Positions 16,177 through 24,329 of a stretch of DNA of 35,461 bases are shown piece after piece. The position numbers and the translations under genes were made by a program. The DNA lies in contig CAKKQZ010000029.1 in NCBI GenBank assembly GCA_919902445.1, forward strand, positions 1 through 35,461. The letters are read 5' to 3'. This stretch comes from Omnitrophica bacterium GWA2_41_15 (lineage in GTDB: Bacteria > Omnitrophota > Gorgyraeia > Gygaellales > Profunditerraquicolaceae). How positions within the stretch are numbered: the first letter of the stretch is position 1; the number at the start of each line of letters is the position of its first letter. The notes beneath the pieces are model-generated. The model had not been told where the DNA came from. It worked only from the letters and a program-made list of their open reading frames with translations, and did not search any database.

Positions 16177-17619
16177 TTAGGATATTTTGATATCCTCTAT
16201 GTGCATGGCGGGGCTTGAAATAAGGTTAATCCTGGTTCTAAACCTGCGCTCTATAAACTTTAAATTTTCTTTATCCTTAAGAAGCTCTTCGATTGCTGCC
16301 GGAGCAAGCGTAAGGTTGACCTGTTTTAGCGATTTGCCTTTTAAAAACCTCTTTAATTCCTTAAGCGCATAAATAGCGATTGTGGCAGGAGAACGCACCT
16401 TTCCTCTTCCCTGGCAATATGGGCAGGGCTGATAAGAAAGCATGTGGACCGTCTTGTGAATACGCTCCCTGGTCATTTCAACTACGCCGAATTTAGAAAT
16501 GCCCAAGATATCGTACTTTGCCTTATCCTTACTCAATTCCCTCTTTAATATATTAAGCACTTCACGTCTGTGAGAATCCTTCTCCATATCGATAAAATCG
16601 ATTACGATAATCCCCCCCAAATCCCTTAAGACCAGCTGGTGGGCAATCTCAACCGCTGCCTCGCAATTTACTTTAAAAGCGGTTTCTTCCTGTGAAAATT
16701 TTTTTCTGAAGCCCCCGCTGTTAACATCAATTACAACCAGCCCTTCGGTCGGCTCAATTACCAGGTAGGCTTTGGATTTTAAATACACCTTGCTCTCGAA
16801 TATCTTATGTATTTGTCTTTCGATGTCTTTATCTTCAAATAAATTATCGCCCTTATACAGCTCTACCTTATCCTTAAGATAACTTAAGAAAGTCTTCATA
16901 AAATGCTGTATCCGGTAAAATTCTGCCTTTGAGTCAATAATAAGTTTGGATACATCGTCGGTAAAAGAATCCCTGATCACCCTTAAGACCAAATCATATT
17001 CCTCGTAGATGAGGGCCGGAGCTTTTTTCTGGCCGATTGATTTTTGCAGCCTCTTCCATAACTTATAAAGAAACTGCGCATCGCGTGATAATTCCTGCTT
17101 TGTCCGGCCGCACGCTGCGGTGCGCACAATAAATCCGGCGTCAGGAATTTTTAACTCGGTTAGCACCGTTCTCAGGCGTTTTCTCTCTGCCTCATCCTCT
17201 ATCCTTCTTGAAACGCCGACCTGGTTATCCAGCGGCATAAGCACCAGGTATCTTCCGGCAATCCCGATATCCGAAGACAAGCGAGGCCCCTTAGTGCCGA
17301 ATGATTCTTTTACTACCTGCACCAACACCTCCTCGCCCTTCTTTATTTCTTTGGGCTTAGGCGTTTGAGGCTTTTCCAGCGCCTCATAAGCAGATTCCAC
17401 TTCTGATAAGTACAAGAAGCCTTTTTTCGGCAATCCTATATCCACGAAAGCGGCTCCTATCGAAGGAAGGACAGCCTCAATTATCCCCTTGTAAATATTG
17501 CCCACTATAGTTTTATCCTGAGGCCTCTCGATATAAAACTCTTCCGGTTTACCGTCGGAAACTATAGCTACGCGCTTCTCCTGTGGCTCTACATTAATTA
17601 ATATTTCCTTAGAAGACAT
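16177..17619 (-). CDS. rng: Ribonuclease G/E family endoribonuclease
   Basis: Cleaves single-stranded AU-rich RNA in rRNA processing and mRNA decay. The 480-residue protein has an N-terminal S1 domain (about 35-125), a 5'-sensor/RNase H-like region and the DNase I-like catalytic core. Metal-binding aspartates are in VVIDVNSGGF (about 302-311) and GIIVIDFIDMEKD (about 340-352). The zinc-link motif CPYCQGRGKV lies near residue 397. The length matches RNase G; there is no long RNase E degradosome tail. The start overlaps the DUF2344 gene by 11 nt (GATGTCTTCTAAGG context). The cluster DUF2344-rng-rplU-obg is a conserved order. Confidence 0.95.
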   Translation of the reverse strand: MSSKEILINVEPQEKRVAIVSDGKPEEFYIERPQDKTIVGNIYKGIIEAVLPSIGAAFVDIGLPKKGFLYLSEVESAYEALEKPQTPKPKEIKKGEEVLVQVVKESFGTKGPRLSSDIGIAGRYLVLMPLDNQVGVSRRIEDEAERKRLRTVLTELKIPDAGFIVRTAACGRTKQELSRDAQFLYKLWKRLQKSIGQKKAPALIYEEYDLVLRVIRDSFTDDVSKLIIDSKAEFYRIQHFMKTFLSYLKDKVELYKGDNLFEDKDIERQIHKIFESKVYLKSKAYLVIEPTEGLVVIDVNSGGFRKKFSQEETAFKVNCEAAVEIAHQLVLRDLGGIIVIDFIDMEKDSHRREVLNILKRELSKDKAKYDILGISKFGVVEMTRERIHKTVHMLSYQPCPYCQGRGKVRSPATIAIYALKELKRFLKGKSLKQVNLTLAPAAIEELLKDKENLKFIERRFRTRINLISSPAMHIEDIKIS

Positions 17620-17902
17620 CTTTTATCTGTATCCCTTCCGGCAGCTGTTTCTGTAATCTGTCTTTAAAATCCTGAGGGCTTACGATAAGCTTTAAGACTA
17701 TGGCTGCCTCTTCATGCTCGCTCTCAAGCCCTAATTTTAAGGCGCGCTTGATACTAAATTTCGGATGTGGGCTAAACCCTTCTGTTATTTTGATAGGCAA
17801 ATCAGCCCTGCGCATCGCGCGCATAAATAAGCGCATAAGGTCCAAATGCGAAATGTATTTCATCTGTCCCTTTTTGCAAAAAACGAAATTTACTTTATAC
17901 AT
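17609..17902 (-). CDS. DUF2344 (TIGR03936-like) protein, half length
   Basis: The protein begins MYKVNFVFCKKGQMKYISHL and continues with RAMRRADLPIKITEGFSPHP, the well-conserved first half of the DUF2344 domain. That domain is normally about 200 residues and sits next to, or fused to, a TIGR03960 radical SAM protein. Here the protein stops after 97 residues, just past LPEGIQIKDVF, where rng begins. No radical SAM partner lies upstream. An ATG at 17902 with GTGGGG 9 nt before it is a better start than the GTG at 17917. It may be a natural short form or a truncation. Confidence 0.75.
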   Translation of the reverse strand: MYKVNFVFCKKGQMKYISHLDLMRLFMRAMRRADLPIKITEGFSPHPKFSIKRALKLGLESEHEEAAIVLKLIVSPQDFKDRLQKQLPEGIQIKDVF

Positions 17903-17933
17903 GGAAAACAACCCCACGCATTTAGTGACATCC

Positions 17934-17989
17934 CGCAGAACAGCTTTTTCTTCGCATTCATCATAAGTGCATGCGCGTGGTCTTCTGCG
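17934..17989. repeat. Short inverted repeat in the pilQ-DUF2344 gap
   Basis: CGCAGAA at 17934-17940 pairs with TTCTGCG at 17983-17989 around a 42-nt interior that itself holds GCATTC and TGCATGC patches. It lies between the GGGACACC element at 18007 and the DUF2344 start. There is no T-run and no clear function. Confidence 0.4.
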
Positions 17990-18006
17990 AAGGCGGGTTA
18001 AAACAA

Positions 18007-18059
18007 TAGGGGGACACCCTTCCGATTGGTTCCAAGGGTGTCCCTAAAGGGTGTCCCTA
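18007..18059. repeat. REP-like GGGACACCC palindrome overlapping the pilQ stop
   Basis: TAGGGGGACACCCTT and AAGGGTGTCCCTA form a palindrome with a 12-nt loop. A third half, GGGTGTCCCTA, follows and ends at the TAG stop of pilQ (18057-18059), so the repeat supplies the stop codon. The core resembles the inner arms of the element at 7365. Confidence 0.83.
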
Positions 18060-19862
18060 TTTTTTCTTATTTTTAGAGACTGCGGCTTGCGAAGTGATAT
18101 TCACTGCCGCGGGGCTGCTAAACCTCTGTTCCAATTTTGCGATTTCCGCTTCGGTAAATTCACCTTCTTTTACTATATGCGCGGTGATAAATATTAAAAG
18201 GTCAACCTTTTGGGTATCAAATATCTCCCTTTTAAAAAGATTCCCTAAAATAGGAATTTTGCCTAAAAAAGGGATTCCGATTGTTTCTTTACTTTTTACG
18301 TCTTTAATCAAGCCGCCTAACACAATAGTTTCTCCGTCTTTCATCAATATCTGCGTCTGGGCTTCACGCACGTCAATTACGGGATAGTTTACCGTGCTGG
18401 TAATTGCGCTTGAGCCGGTACCTGCAACATTTGTAGCAGTGACATTTGAACTAGAAGAGGTAACGCTTGGATGGACAATCATATTTATGTAGCCTTCTTC
18501 GCTGACCTGCGGCACGACATTAAGCCGGATACCTATCTCCTGATAATAATCCAAGCTCTGTGTCTGCGTCGGTCCGGTAGTAGTACTGCCCGCAGTCACG
18601 GAAGATGTCAATATGGGGGTATGAAAACCCACCAAGATGGATGCCTCCTGGTTATCCAGGGTTAGAATCCTGGGAGCTGAAAGCGTATTTGTATGGGCAT
18701 CCTCTTCCAAGGCGTGCAAAATTACCTCAAATTGAGTGCCTCCCAGCTTTTTAAATAATATTTCCATCCCTGCCTTGTAAGGATATGTCCCGGGAAAAGT
18801 AGTAGTTCCTTCGATAGGGTTGAATTTACCGGGTGTAAATTCAGACGCGAGATTCCTCCCTGCCAGGGTTTTGGTATTTTTTGCGTTCAGGCCTATATCT
18901 GTAGGTGCTGTAGTTGACCCTGAAGCGCCACCCGTACCGCTACCCCAGTCAAAACCGATATCCTTTAACCTATCCAGGTTAACCTCCATAATCTTTGTTT
19001 CAATCAATACCTGTTTTGGTTTTTTATCTACCTGCGGAAGGATAACGTTGCGTATGCTATCCAGTGAAGCCGTAGTATCGGTGATAATCAAGGTTTTGGA
19101 TTTAATCGAGGGTTGAAATTCTGCTTTTTTAGAAACAACGTCTCCTGCAGCATTTCTTTCAATGGAAATTGTTTCTCCTTTTATCGCATCTTGCTGTTCA
19201 CCTTGTAATGCAGTACTCGTAGTCGTTTCTTTTCCTATCTTAAATGTGCCAAACTGCCATCCTTTCTGGCCGCGTGCATACAATACTGAAATTTTACCCC
19301 GCGGAGAAAGTAAAGGTATAAGGATCTTCTGGGCATCCTGCGCATCCAAAAACTTAAGGGTAAAAATTTCCGTCTGCAGCGACTCCTCAGCCGCTATTTT
19401 AGAGATATTCTCAAGCTTCGTAACTAAAATAATATTCCCCTGTTTCTGATAAGCAAATCCGTATGTTTTTAAAATCATGTCTAATGCCGTATCCCAGGGT
19501 ACATCCATAAGCCGGATAGTAACATTCCCCACTACATCGGGAGTAGTAACAATGTTTACTCCGGATTTATAGGAAATAATCTTAAGTACGTTTTGTATAT
19601 CGGCTTCCTTGAAATCCAGAGTAACATTTGTGGCTGCTAAAAAATTTTCCGTATTTTCTGCGCCTTCCTTAGCCTCTTCAACCGGTTGCTCTTTTGGCTT
19701 TTCAACTAAAGGCGCGGGTTCCCGTTGTAACGGCTTAACCGAAGACGGCTTTTCATCTGTTAGCGCCTGCTTATTATTATTCTGGGCTAATGAATAAGAA
19801 TAAGGAATAAGCATAATTAAGGAAACAAAGATTAAAAAATTAATCTTTCTTAAGCTTTTCAC
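18057..19862 (-). CDS. pilQ: Type IV pilus secretin PilQ
   Basis: Forms the outer-membrane ring through which the pilus passes. The 601-residue precursor has a signal peptide (about 1-26, ending SYSLAQ) and a Pro/Glu-rich linker. An STN/secretin N0-type domain follows (about 77-150, VTLDFKEADIQNVLKIISYK). N1-like modules come next, then the secretin barrel (about 370-575). There VILHALEEDAHTNTLSAPR, LDNQEASILVG and GETIVLGGLIKDVKSKET are hallmark blocks. It is somewhat shorter than proteobacterial PilQ and shows no AMIN repeats. It overlaps the pilP-like gene by 4 nt. The stop codon comes from a palindromic repeat. Confidence 0.94.
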   Translation of the reverse strand: MKSLRKINFLIFVSLIMLIPYSYSLAQNNNKQALTDEKPSSVKPLQREPAPLVEKPKEQPVEEAKEGAENTENFLAATNVTLDFKEADIQNVLKIISYKSGVNIVTTPDVVGNVTIRLMDVPWDTALDMILKTYGFAYQKQGNIILVTKLENISKIAAEESLQTEIFTLKFLDAQDAQKILIPLLSPRGKISVLYARGQKGWQFGTFKIGKETTTSTALQGEQQDAIKGETISIERNAAGDVVSKKAEFQPSIKSKTLIITDTTASLDSIRNVILPQVDKKPKQVLIETKIMEVNLDRLKDIGFDWGSGTGGASGSTTAPTDIGLNAKNTKTLAGRNLASEFTPGKFNPIEGTTTFPGTYPYKAGMEILFKKLGGTQFEVILHALEEDAHTNTLSAPRILTLDNQEASILVGFHTPILTSSVTAGSTTTGPTQTQSLDYYQEIGIRLNVVPQVSEEGYINMIVHPSVTSSSSNVTATNVAGTGSSAITSTVNYPVIDVREAQTQILMKDGETIVLGGLIKDVKSKETIGIPFLGKIPILGNLFKREIFDTQKVDLLIFITAHIVKEGEFTEAEIAKLEQRFSSPAAVNITSQAAVSKNKKK

Positions 19863-20212
19863 TCCCCCTCCTTTTTTAGGTCAACTTCCACAACTTGGCC
19901 CTCTTTAATAAAAATAACCCTGTTTTCTTCTACTCTTAAAACCTGGTAGCCTCCCACCGCATCACCGACACCGGCGACAGAGCCGTTAACTATTGCGAAA
20001 GAACGGCCATACTTGTCGTATATTATGCCTTCAATAATTAAATCCCCTTTCGCTTCCTCCTTATCCAGTTTCATAAGCCGGCCATCTTGAGTAATCAAAG
20101 GGATGAAGGGGTTGCGTTTTCCTTTAGGGCCGTAGATAAATCCTTCTTGCGCAAAGGTAATATTGCACAATGCGAGGAAAACACATGAGAGGATAATTTT
20201 ATTTTTTAACAT
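19859..20212 (-). CDS. PilP-like pilus assembly protein
   Basis: A 117-residue exported protein with a signal peptide (about 1-21, FLALCNITFAQ). The RNPFIPLI stretch is the motif that often marks PilP/GspC-type proteins. A small beta-rich domain follows (about 55-112, GIIYDKYGRSFAIVNGSVAG). In other systems PilP links the PilN-PilO inner-membrane complex to PilQ. The position between pilO and pilQ, with overlaps at both ends, strongly supports this. Sequence alone would be weak, hence no symbol. Confidence 0.78.
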   Translation of the reverse strand: MLKNKIILSCVFLALCNITFAQEGFIYGPKGKRNPFIPLITQDGRLMKLDKEEAKGDLIIEGIIYDKYGRSFAIVNGSVAGVGDAVGGYQVLRVEENRVIFIKEGQVVEVDLKKEGE

Positions 20213-20813
20213 AGACCCTTAGTACCAGGTTGACTTTCTGCTTAAAATATTCACCAGCACCGGAGGATATCTTCATGCTCTGCACAGCAATAAAAGACTG
20301 GGCGCCCTCAATGTCATTTATGAATTTTCCGAAGTGATGATAATCTCCTGTTAGGTCCAATGTTATTAAAACAGGCTGAAGATTGCCTATCCCGGCAACC
20401 TTATCCTGTTTGGAAGTTTGCGAATCCTTAGAGGGCTTAATCTGTTCGATCTTGACCTCATTCTTATTGGCTATATCGGATAAATCCTGCAGCAGTATAG
20501 CCAGCTGCTCCGATGAAATTATTTTTTTAATCTTTGCTGCGGCTTTTTGAACAGGCTCTATTTGTTTCTTTTTCAATTCCTCCATCTTTGCCGTGTCTTT
20601 TTTGAAGTTATCCAAATCTCTTTTTAATACGGCGATTTTTGGCTCTGTTGTTTTTAGGGCCTGTATTTGGCTTTTAAAAATAAGGCTAAAATCCAAATAG
20701 AGAAAAATTATGCAGATAAGGGCAATCAAAAATATTTTCTTTTTATCCAGCCCCAATCTTTCCAGCGCCTTAAAGGGGATTAATTTTTTTAAAAAAAGCC
20801 CGTTCATTTTCAT
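20199..20813 (-). CDS. pilO: PilO-like inner-membrane alignment protein
   Basis: A 204-residue bitopic protein with one membrane helix (about 28-48, IFLIALICIIFLYLDFSL), a coiled-coil segment (about 55-95, TEPKIAVLKRDLDNFKKD) and a ferredoxin-like periplasmic domain. LTGDYHHFGKFINDIEG (about 152-168) is the most PilO-like stretch. It pairs with PilN below the secretin. It overlaps both neighbours. Confidence 0.87.
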   Translation of the reverse strand: MKMNGLFLKKLIPFKALERLGLDKKKIFLIALICIIFLYLDFSLIFKSQIQALKTTEPKIAVLKRDLDNFKKDTAKMEELKKKQIEPVQKAAAKIKKIISSEQLAILLQDLSDIANKNEVKIEQIKPSKDSQTSKQDKVAGIGNLQPVLITLDLTGDYHHFGKFINDIEGAQSFIAVQSMKISSGAGEYFKQKVNLVLRVYVKK

Positions 20814-21412
20814 TTCAAAGCCCCCTGCAGAATAAAATCGAATATATCATAGCCTCCGACTGTTTTCTTTTGCACAGAGCTTAATTCAAGGCTACTAAAG
20901 TCCTTGAAAAAGTCAGGGTCATTCTTAAGGTTGGAGATTAATTTATTAATCAAGACCAGCTCCTCTTTCTGCAAGGCCACAACTGTTCCCTGCAATATGA
21001 ATTCCTTTGGCGAAACATTAATTTCATTGTACCATATGCCTGAAGGAAGCCCCAGGCTTAAGAGATTTAATTTTTGCGCCCAATTAATCCTTGATTGAGA
21101 AATCTGCTGTATGGCCTTTGCATCCTCAGAAATTAGCGCGTATTCGGCGTTAAAAACCTCCAGCTCGCTTCTTTGCTGCTCCAAGCCCTGCCATTTATTG
21201 GCCAGCTGCCTTAGCGCGCCGGTTTTAACAAAATACATTAACCCCAAATAAATATGGGTACAAATCAATATGCCTAAGGCCAGCGGAATAAGATAAATAA
21301 AATATTTTACCTTAAAATTAGCCAGCACCGCGCTGATGTCAGCAGCGGTTTTTTTTGTTTTACCCTTATGTTTATCTTTTAGTTCTTCCGGTAACAGGTT
21401 AATTTCTATCAT
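20810..21412 (-). CDS. pilN: PilN-like fimbrial assembly protein
   Basis: A 200-residue bitopic protein beginning MIEINLLPEELKDK. The INLLP motif binds the groove of PilM. A membrane helix follows at about 37-60, then a coiled coil and a periplasmic ferredoxin-like domain. With PilM and PilO it forms the inner-membrane alignment platform of the pilus. It starts 5 nt after pilM. Confidence 0.9.
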   Translation of the reverse strand: MIEINLLPEELKDKHKGKTKKTAADISAVLANFKVKYFIYLIPLALGILICTHIYLGLMYFVKTGALRQLANKWQGLEQQRSELEVFNAEYALISEDAKAIQQISQSRINWAQKLNLLSLGLPSGIWYNEINVSPKEFILQGTVVALQKEELVLINKLISNLKNDPDFFKDFSSLELSSVQKKTVGGYDIFDFILQGALK

Positions 21413-21417
21413 TTTAT

Positions 21418-22410
21418 TCAGCGTAAGGCCAGGCCCGCAGCAACCGATAATTGTGCGGATAATCCCTTAACTTTTTGCGCGTCAACTTGCGGGGATAAAT
21501 TTATTTTGCTAAAAGGGCTCCAATAAACCACCTCTATCCCCAAAAGATTCGCTAAAATATCTTTTAAGCCGTTAAATAAGCTTGAGCCGCCGCTTAAGAA
21601 AATCCTTGCCACTGTTGAAGCGCCCTGGCTCTCATAGTAATCAAACGAGGTCCTTATTTCGCCTGCCATGCTGGAAAACGCTGCCTCAAGCGCAGCTGCT
21701 ACATTATTCGCCTTTTCTTTTTCGGGATTCAGCTTAAGCGCTTCAGCTGATTTAAAATCTACGCCAAAAATATCCGCAAGTTTCTGGGTGAAATTGTTGC
21801 CTGAAACCTGGATATCGCGGCTTAAACGCGGAATACCCTCCTCAATGATATTTAGGTTAGTCATCGATGCCCCTATATTAACCAAGGCAACCGCCTTATG
21901 TTTTAGATTATCGTCGAGTTCGTAACTAAAATTGAATGCGTTGATTAACGCAAGCGAGTCGATATCTATTACATTTACCCCGATACCTGCATCTTCTAAG
22001 AGTTTCAGGCGCTCCTTTACAAGCTCTTTTTTCACTGCAGCAATAAGAGTGAGCATTTTATTATCCGGTAAGTCACTTTTAAGGATAGAGCCGTCCAAAT
22101 TTATCTCGGAAGTAGAAAATGGGATGTGTTTCTGCGCTTCGTACTTTAAGGCCTGCCTCATCTCCGCCTCGTTCATTTTAGGAAAGTTTATGTATCTAAG
22201 CAGTGTCGCAGCCCCTGAAACCGATATATTTGCGGATTCGATACCCTGCTCACTCTTAATCCGCTTTAACTGCTCGGATAAATTTAATCCTATCGGCTCT
22301 AAAGCAAAAGAAAATAATTCCTGGCTATCTTTAACCAGCCTTAATTTTACCAGTTTTATTGAGTGCGTGCCGATATCAAACCCTACTGAAAATTTTTCTT
22401 TTGCGCTCAT
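21418..22410 (-). CDS. pilM: Type IV pilus actin-like ATPase PilM
   Basis: Cytoplasmic actin-fold protein of 330 residues that binds the N-terminus of PilN. The phosphate-1 motif is SVGFDIGTHSIKLVKL at residues 8-23. INFPKMNEAEMRQALKYEAQ (about 74-93) is characteristic of PilM, and the adenosine-binding stretch ARIFLSGGSSLFNGLKDIL lies near residue 270. GAGGGG is just before the ATG. pilM leads the MNOPQ run, as in most type IV pilus systems. Confidence 0.94.
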   Translation of the reverse strand: MSAKEKFSVGFDIGTHSIKLVKLRLVKDSQELFSFALEPIGLNLSEQLKRIKSEQGIESANISVSGAATLLRYINFPKMNEAEMRQALKYEAQKHIPFSTSEINLDGSILKSDLPDNKMLTLIAAVKKELVKERLKLLEDAGIGVNVIDIDSLALINAFNFSYELDDNLKHKAVALVNIGASMTNLNIIEEGIPRLSRDIQVSGNNFTQKLADIFGVDFKSAEALKLNPEKEKANNVAAALEAAFSSMAGEIRTSFDYYESQGASTVARIFLSGGSSLFNGLKDILANLLGIEVVYWSPFSKINLSPQVDAQKVKGLSAQLSVAAGLALR

Positions 22411-22429
22411 GGGATACCCCTCGTGATAA

Positions 22430-22657
22430 TCATTGTAAAAGCGGGCCCCCGGTTTGAACCGGCTCCCTTTCCGGCTCCTCCTTAGAGGAAACTTTATTAT
22501 TTTCGGATGGCGCCCCTATAGTTACAACTGCCGCTTTAGGCGGCTCTAACCTTAGAGACTCTGCCCCGTATTTCTTTATCATAATATTGATGCTGAAAAT
22601 TATTATTGCAAATATACTTACGCCAATGATAAACAAAAACAACATTTTCTTATCCAT
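22430..22657 (-). CDS. Small single-pass membrane protein of the pilus operon
   Basis: I do not recognise this family. The protein starts MDKKMLFLFIIGVSIFAI and has one membrane helix (about 5-27). A Pro/Glu/Lys-rich tail follows and ends EREPVQTGGPLLQ. The ATG at 22657 is preferred over an upstream one at 22711: it lies 1 nt after the previous stop and follows AAAGGGG, whereas the upstream start would overlap the PilX-like gene by 53 nt. Its position between the PilX-like gene and pilM suggests a pilus or secretion accessory, resembling the short anchors seen in some pilus operons. Confidence 0.72.
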   Translation of the reverse strand: MDKKMLFLFIIGVSIFAIIIFSINIMIKKYGAESLRLEPPKAAVVTIGAPSENNKVSSKEEPEREPVQTGGPLLQ

Positions 22658-22658
22658 G

Positions 22659-24329
22659 TCAAACCCCTTTATCCTGCCAAACAAGCTTATTATCCAATCC
22701 GCCATTATCAAAAGAGGTAAAATTGGTCAAGTAAGGAAAATAAGGCGGAGCCATTCCCTGTAACATCCGGGCATCGTAAACAAAGTTCCTTCCGTAACCT
22801 GCTCCGGAAACAGTGCCGAATGGCCCGTAAAAATCAGTTATAGCGCCTCCCAGTAATGTAGCAGTCCCACGCGCAGATCCGCTGTTATAATTATCTACAG
22901 TAAATACTCCGTGCGGCGCCATAACTACACCGTGGATATTTATATTATTGGGCGCTGATGTGCCTATCCTAACATTGCCTCCCCATGAAAGTATGCCTAG
23001 CAGGTTATTATAACCTGAAGCGCTCAAGGGGCTTGAGGTATACTCCTGATATTGCACATGGTTGGTAATTACGATATCCCTTTCGCTGGATACGGTAAGG
23101 GCTGTATTTTTCTGCACTGTGCCCGAAAAATTATTTATATTATCCTTTGCGTAAATAAGCGTGCCTATATTGCTTTCTCCGTCTGGTATCCCCTGGTATG
23201 TTTCTGTTACGGAGCCGGTTTGAATTTTTGTCTGGTTATTGGCATAATCAACAGTGACAATCTTTGTAGTTGCCCCCTGGGTGATTGTGTATACAGGATT
23301 ATTATTCGTACCCAAGCCCATACTGACCGAGGAATTACCGACGATATAAACTCCTCCGGTCAGGATTGTGCCGTTATTAGGCACATATATGCCGTTTGAG
23401 CCCGGATTACTCAGCGTGCCCAATGCCTCTTTTTTTAAATCTGCCTGCGAAACAGAGGACTCCAGGTTCATTATATCCGCGCCTCTGGTGAACCCATTAT
23501 CAAAAACAGGCACGTCATTTGGCGGGTTACTATCTGCGTTTAAAAGTATGGTTAATCCGTTGTTATAAAAACGTGCTTTTGTCTCATGCTGCGATGCCTC
23601 CTCAGTAAAATGGCCGGAGGGGTTATTCCTAAAGCTGAACCTGGTATTTGTGGAAACAGGGCCGGTAAAGTTGGTGGTGTTGGTAAACCAGACTGTTGTG
23701 CCTGATGGCGTAGAGTGATGCGAGGTAAAAAGCGCATACTTTGCAAAAGTATCACGGCGCACGGTAAGCGTAAAAACGCCCTGCAATAAACGCGTGCGCT
23801 TTTGTATGTTAGGGGTCTGGCGCGTTATGGTCCCGATAGAATCAATAGTGTATTTATAAGGAAAGAGGTAAATTTCTCCGGATGGATTACTGGGATTACC
23901 GTTTGCCGTCACTATAATTGTTGCGTTATAGTTTCCCGAAACCGCAGTATTTAAATTTAAAGCAGAAACAGCTACTGTTGCCTGGCCTGACGAAACGACA
24001 AATTGAGGCTGCCCTGCGCCGTAGGCATAATCCCTTAAAAGGCCTAATGAATCGTTGTTGGTAACGTAAGCCTTTATCACCGAACCCTGTGTAAAAACAG
24101 ATATATTATTTAATAAGTCAACCCTTATCCGCTTTCTTAATTCCGATACCCCCTGATTAGCCCCGGCTTCAGCAAGCCCCAAAGCCTGCAGGGTGAATTC
24201 CTCTGAGTCCGCCGATTTTTTTTCAGTCATAAGGCTTAAAAAATAAACCCCGGTCAAAACCAGAAGTATGGTCATTACTATCAAAGAAACAACTAAAACT
24301 ACTCCTCTTTTATTTGCCATTTTAATCAT
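22659..24329 (-). CDS. PilX-like pilus assembly protein with large extracellular domain
   Basis: A 556-residue protein with a pilin-type N-terminus, KRGVVLVVSLIVMTILLVLT, lacking the +5 glutamate, as is usual for PilX/GspK-type proteins. AEEF/QALGLAEAGANQGVSELRKR (about 44-66) is the helix common to PilX N-terminal families. Residues about 150-556 are a beta-rich, Asn/Gly/Thr-rich domain. It looks like the DUF4900-type regions found in such proteins and has many repeated TNTNF- and NNP-like patches. AGGAG lies 7 nt before the first ATG. The start overlaps the previous stop by 1 nt. A tip or priming role is likely by analogy. Confidence 0.75.
   Translation of the reverse strand: MIKMANKRGVVLVVSLIVMTILLVLTGVYFLSLMTEKKSADSEEFTLQALGLAEAGANQGVSELRKRIRVDLLNNISVFTQGSVIKAYVTNNDSLGLLRDYAYGAGQPQFVVSSGQATVAVSALNLNTAVSGNYNATIIVTANGNPSNPSGEIYLFPYKYTIDSIGTITRQTPNIQKRTRLLQGVFTLTVRRDTFAKYALFTSHHSTPSGTTVWFTNTTNFTGPVSTNTRFSFRNNPSGHFTEEASQHETKARFYNNGLTILLNADSNPPNDVPVFDNGFTRGADIMNLESSVSQADLKKEALGTLSNPGSNGIYVPNNGTILTGGVYIVGNSSVSMGLGTNNNPVYTITQGATTKIVTVDYANNQTKIQTGSVTETYQGIPDGESNIGTLIYAKDNINNFSGTVQKNTALTVSSERDIVITNHVQYQEYTSSPLSASGYNNLLGILSWGGNVRIGTSAPNNINIHGVVMAPHGVFTVDNYNSGSARGTATLLGGAITDFYGPFGTVSGAGYGRNFVYDARMLQGMAPPYFPYLTNFTSFDNGGLDNKLVWQDKGV

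Noticed and set aside
17903-18056. Missing second half of DUF2344 or a frameshift
   Set aside because: The conserved N-terminal half begins at 17902. The sequence beyond its stop is already rng, so no frame holds the remaining half.
22658-22711. Longer form of the small membrane protein starting at 22711
   Set aside because: It would overlap the PilX-like gene by 53 nt and lacks a ribosome binding site, while the ATG at 22657 has AAAGGGG and sits 1 nt after the previous stop.
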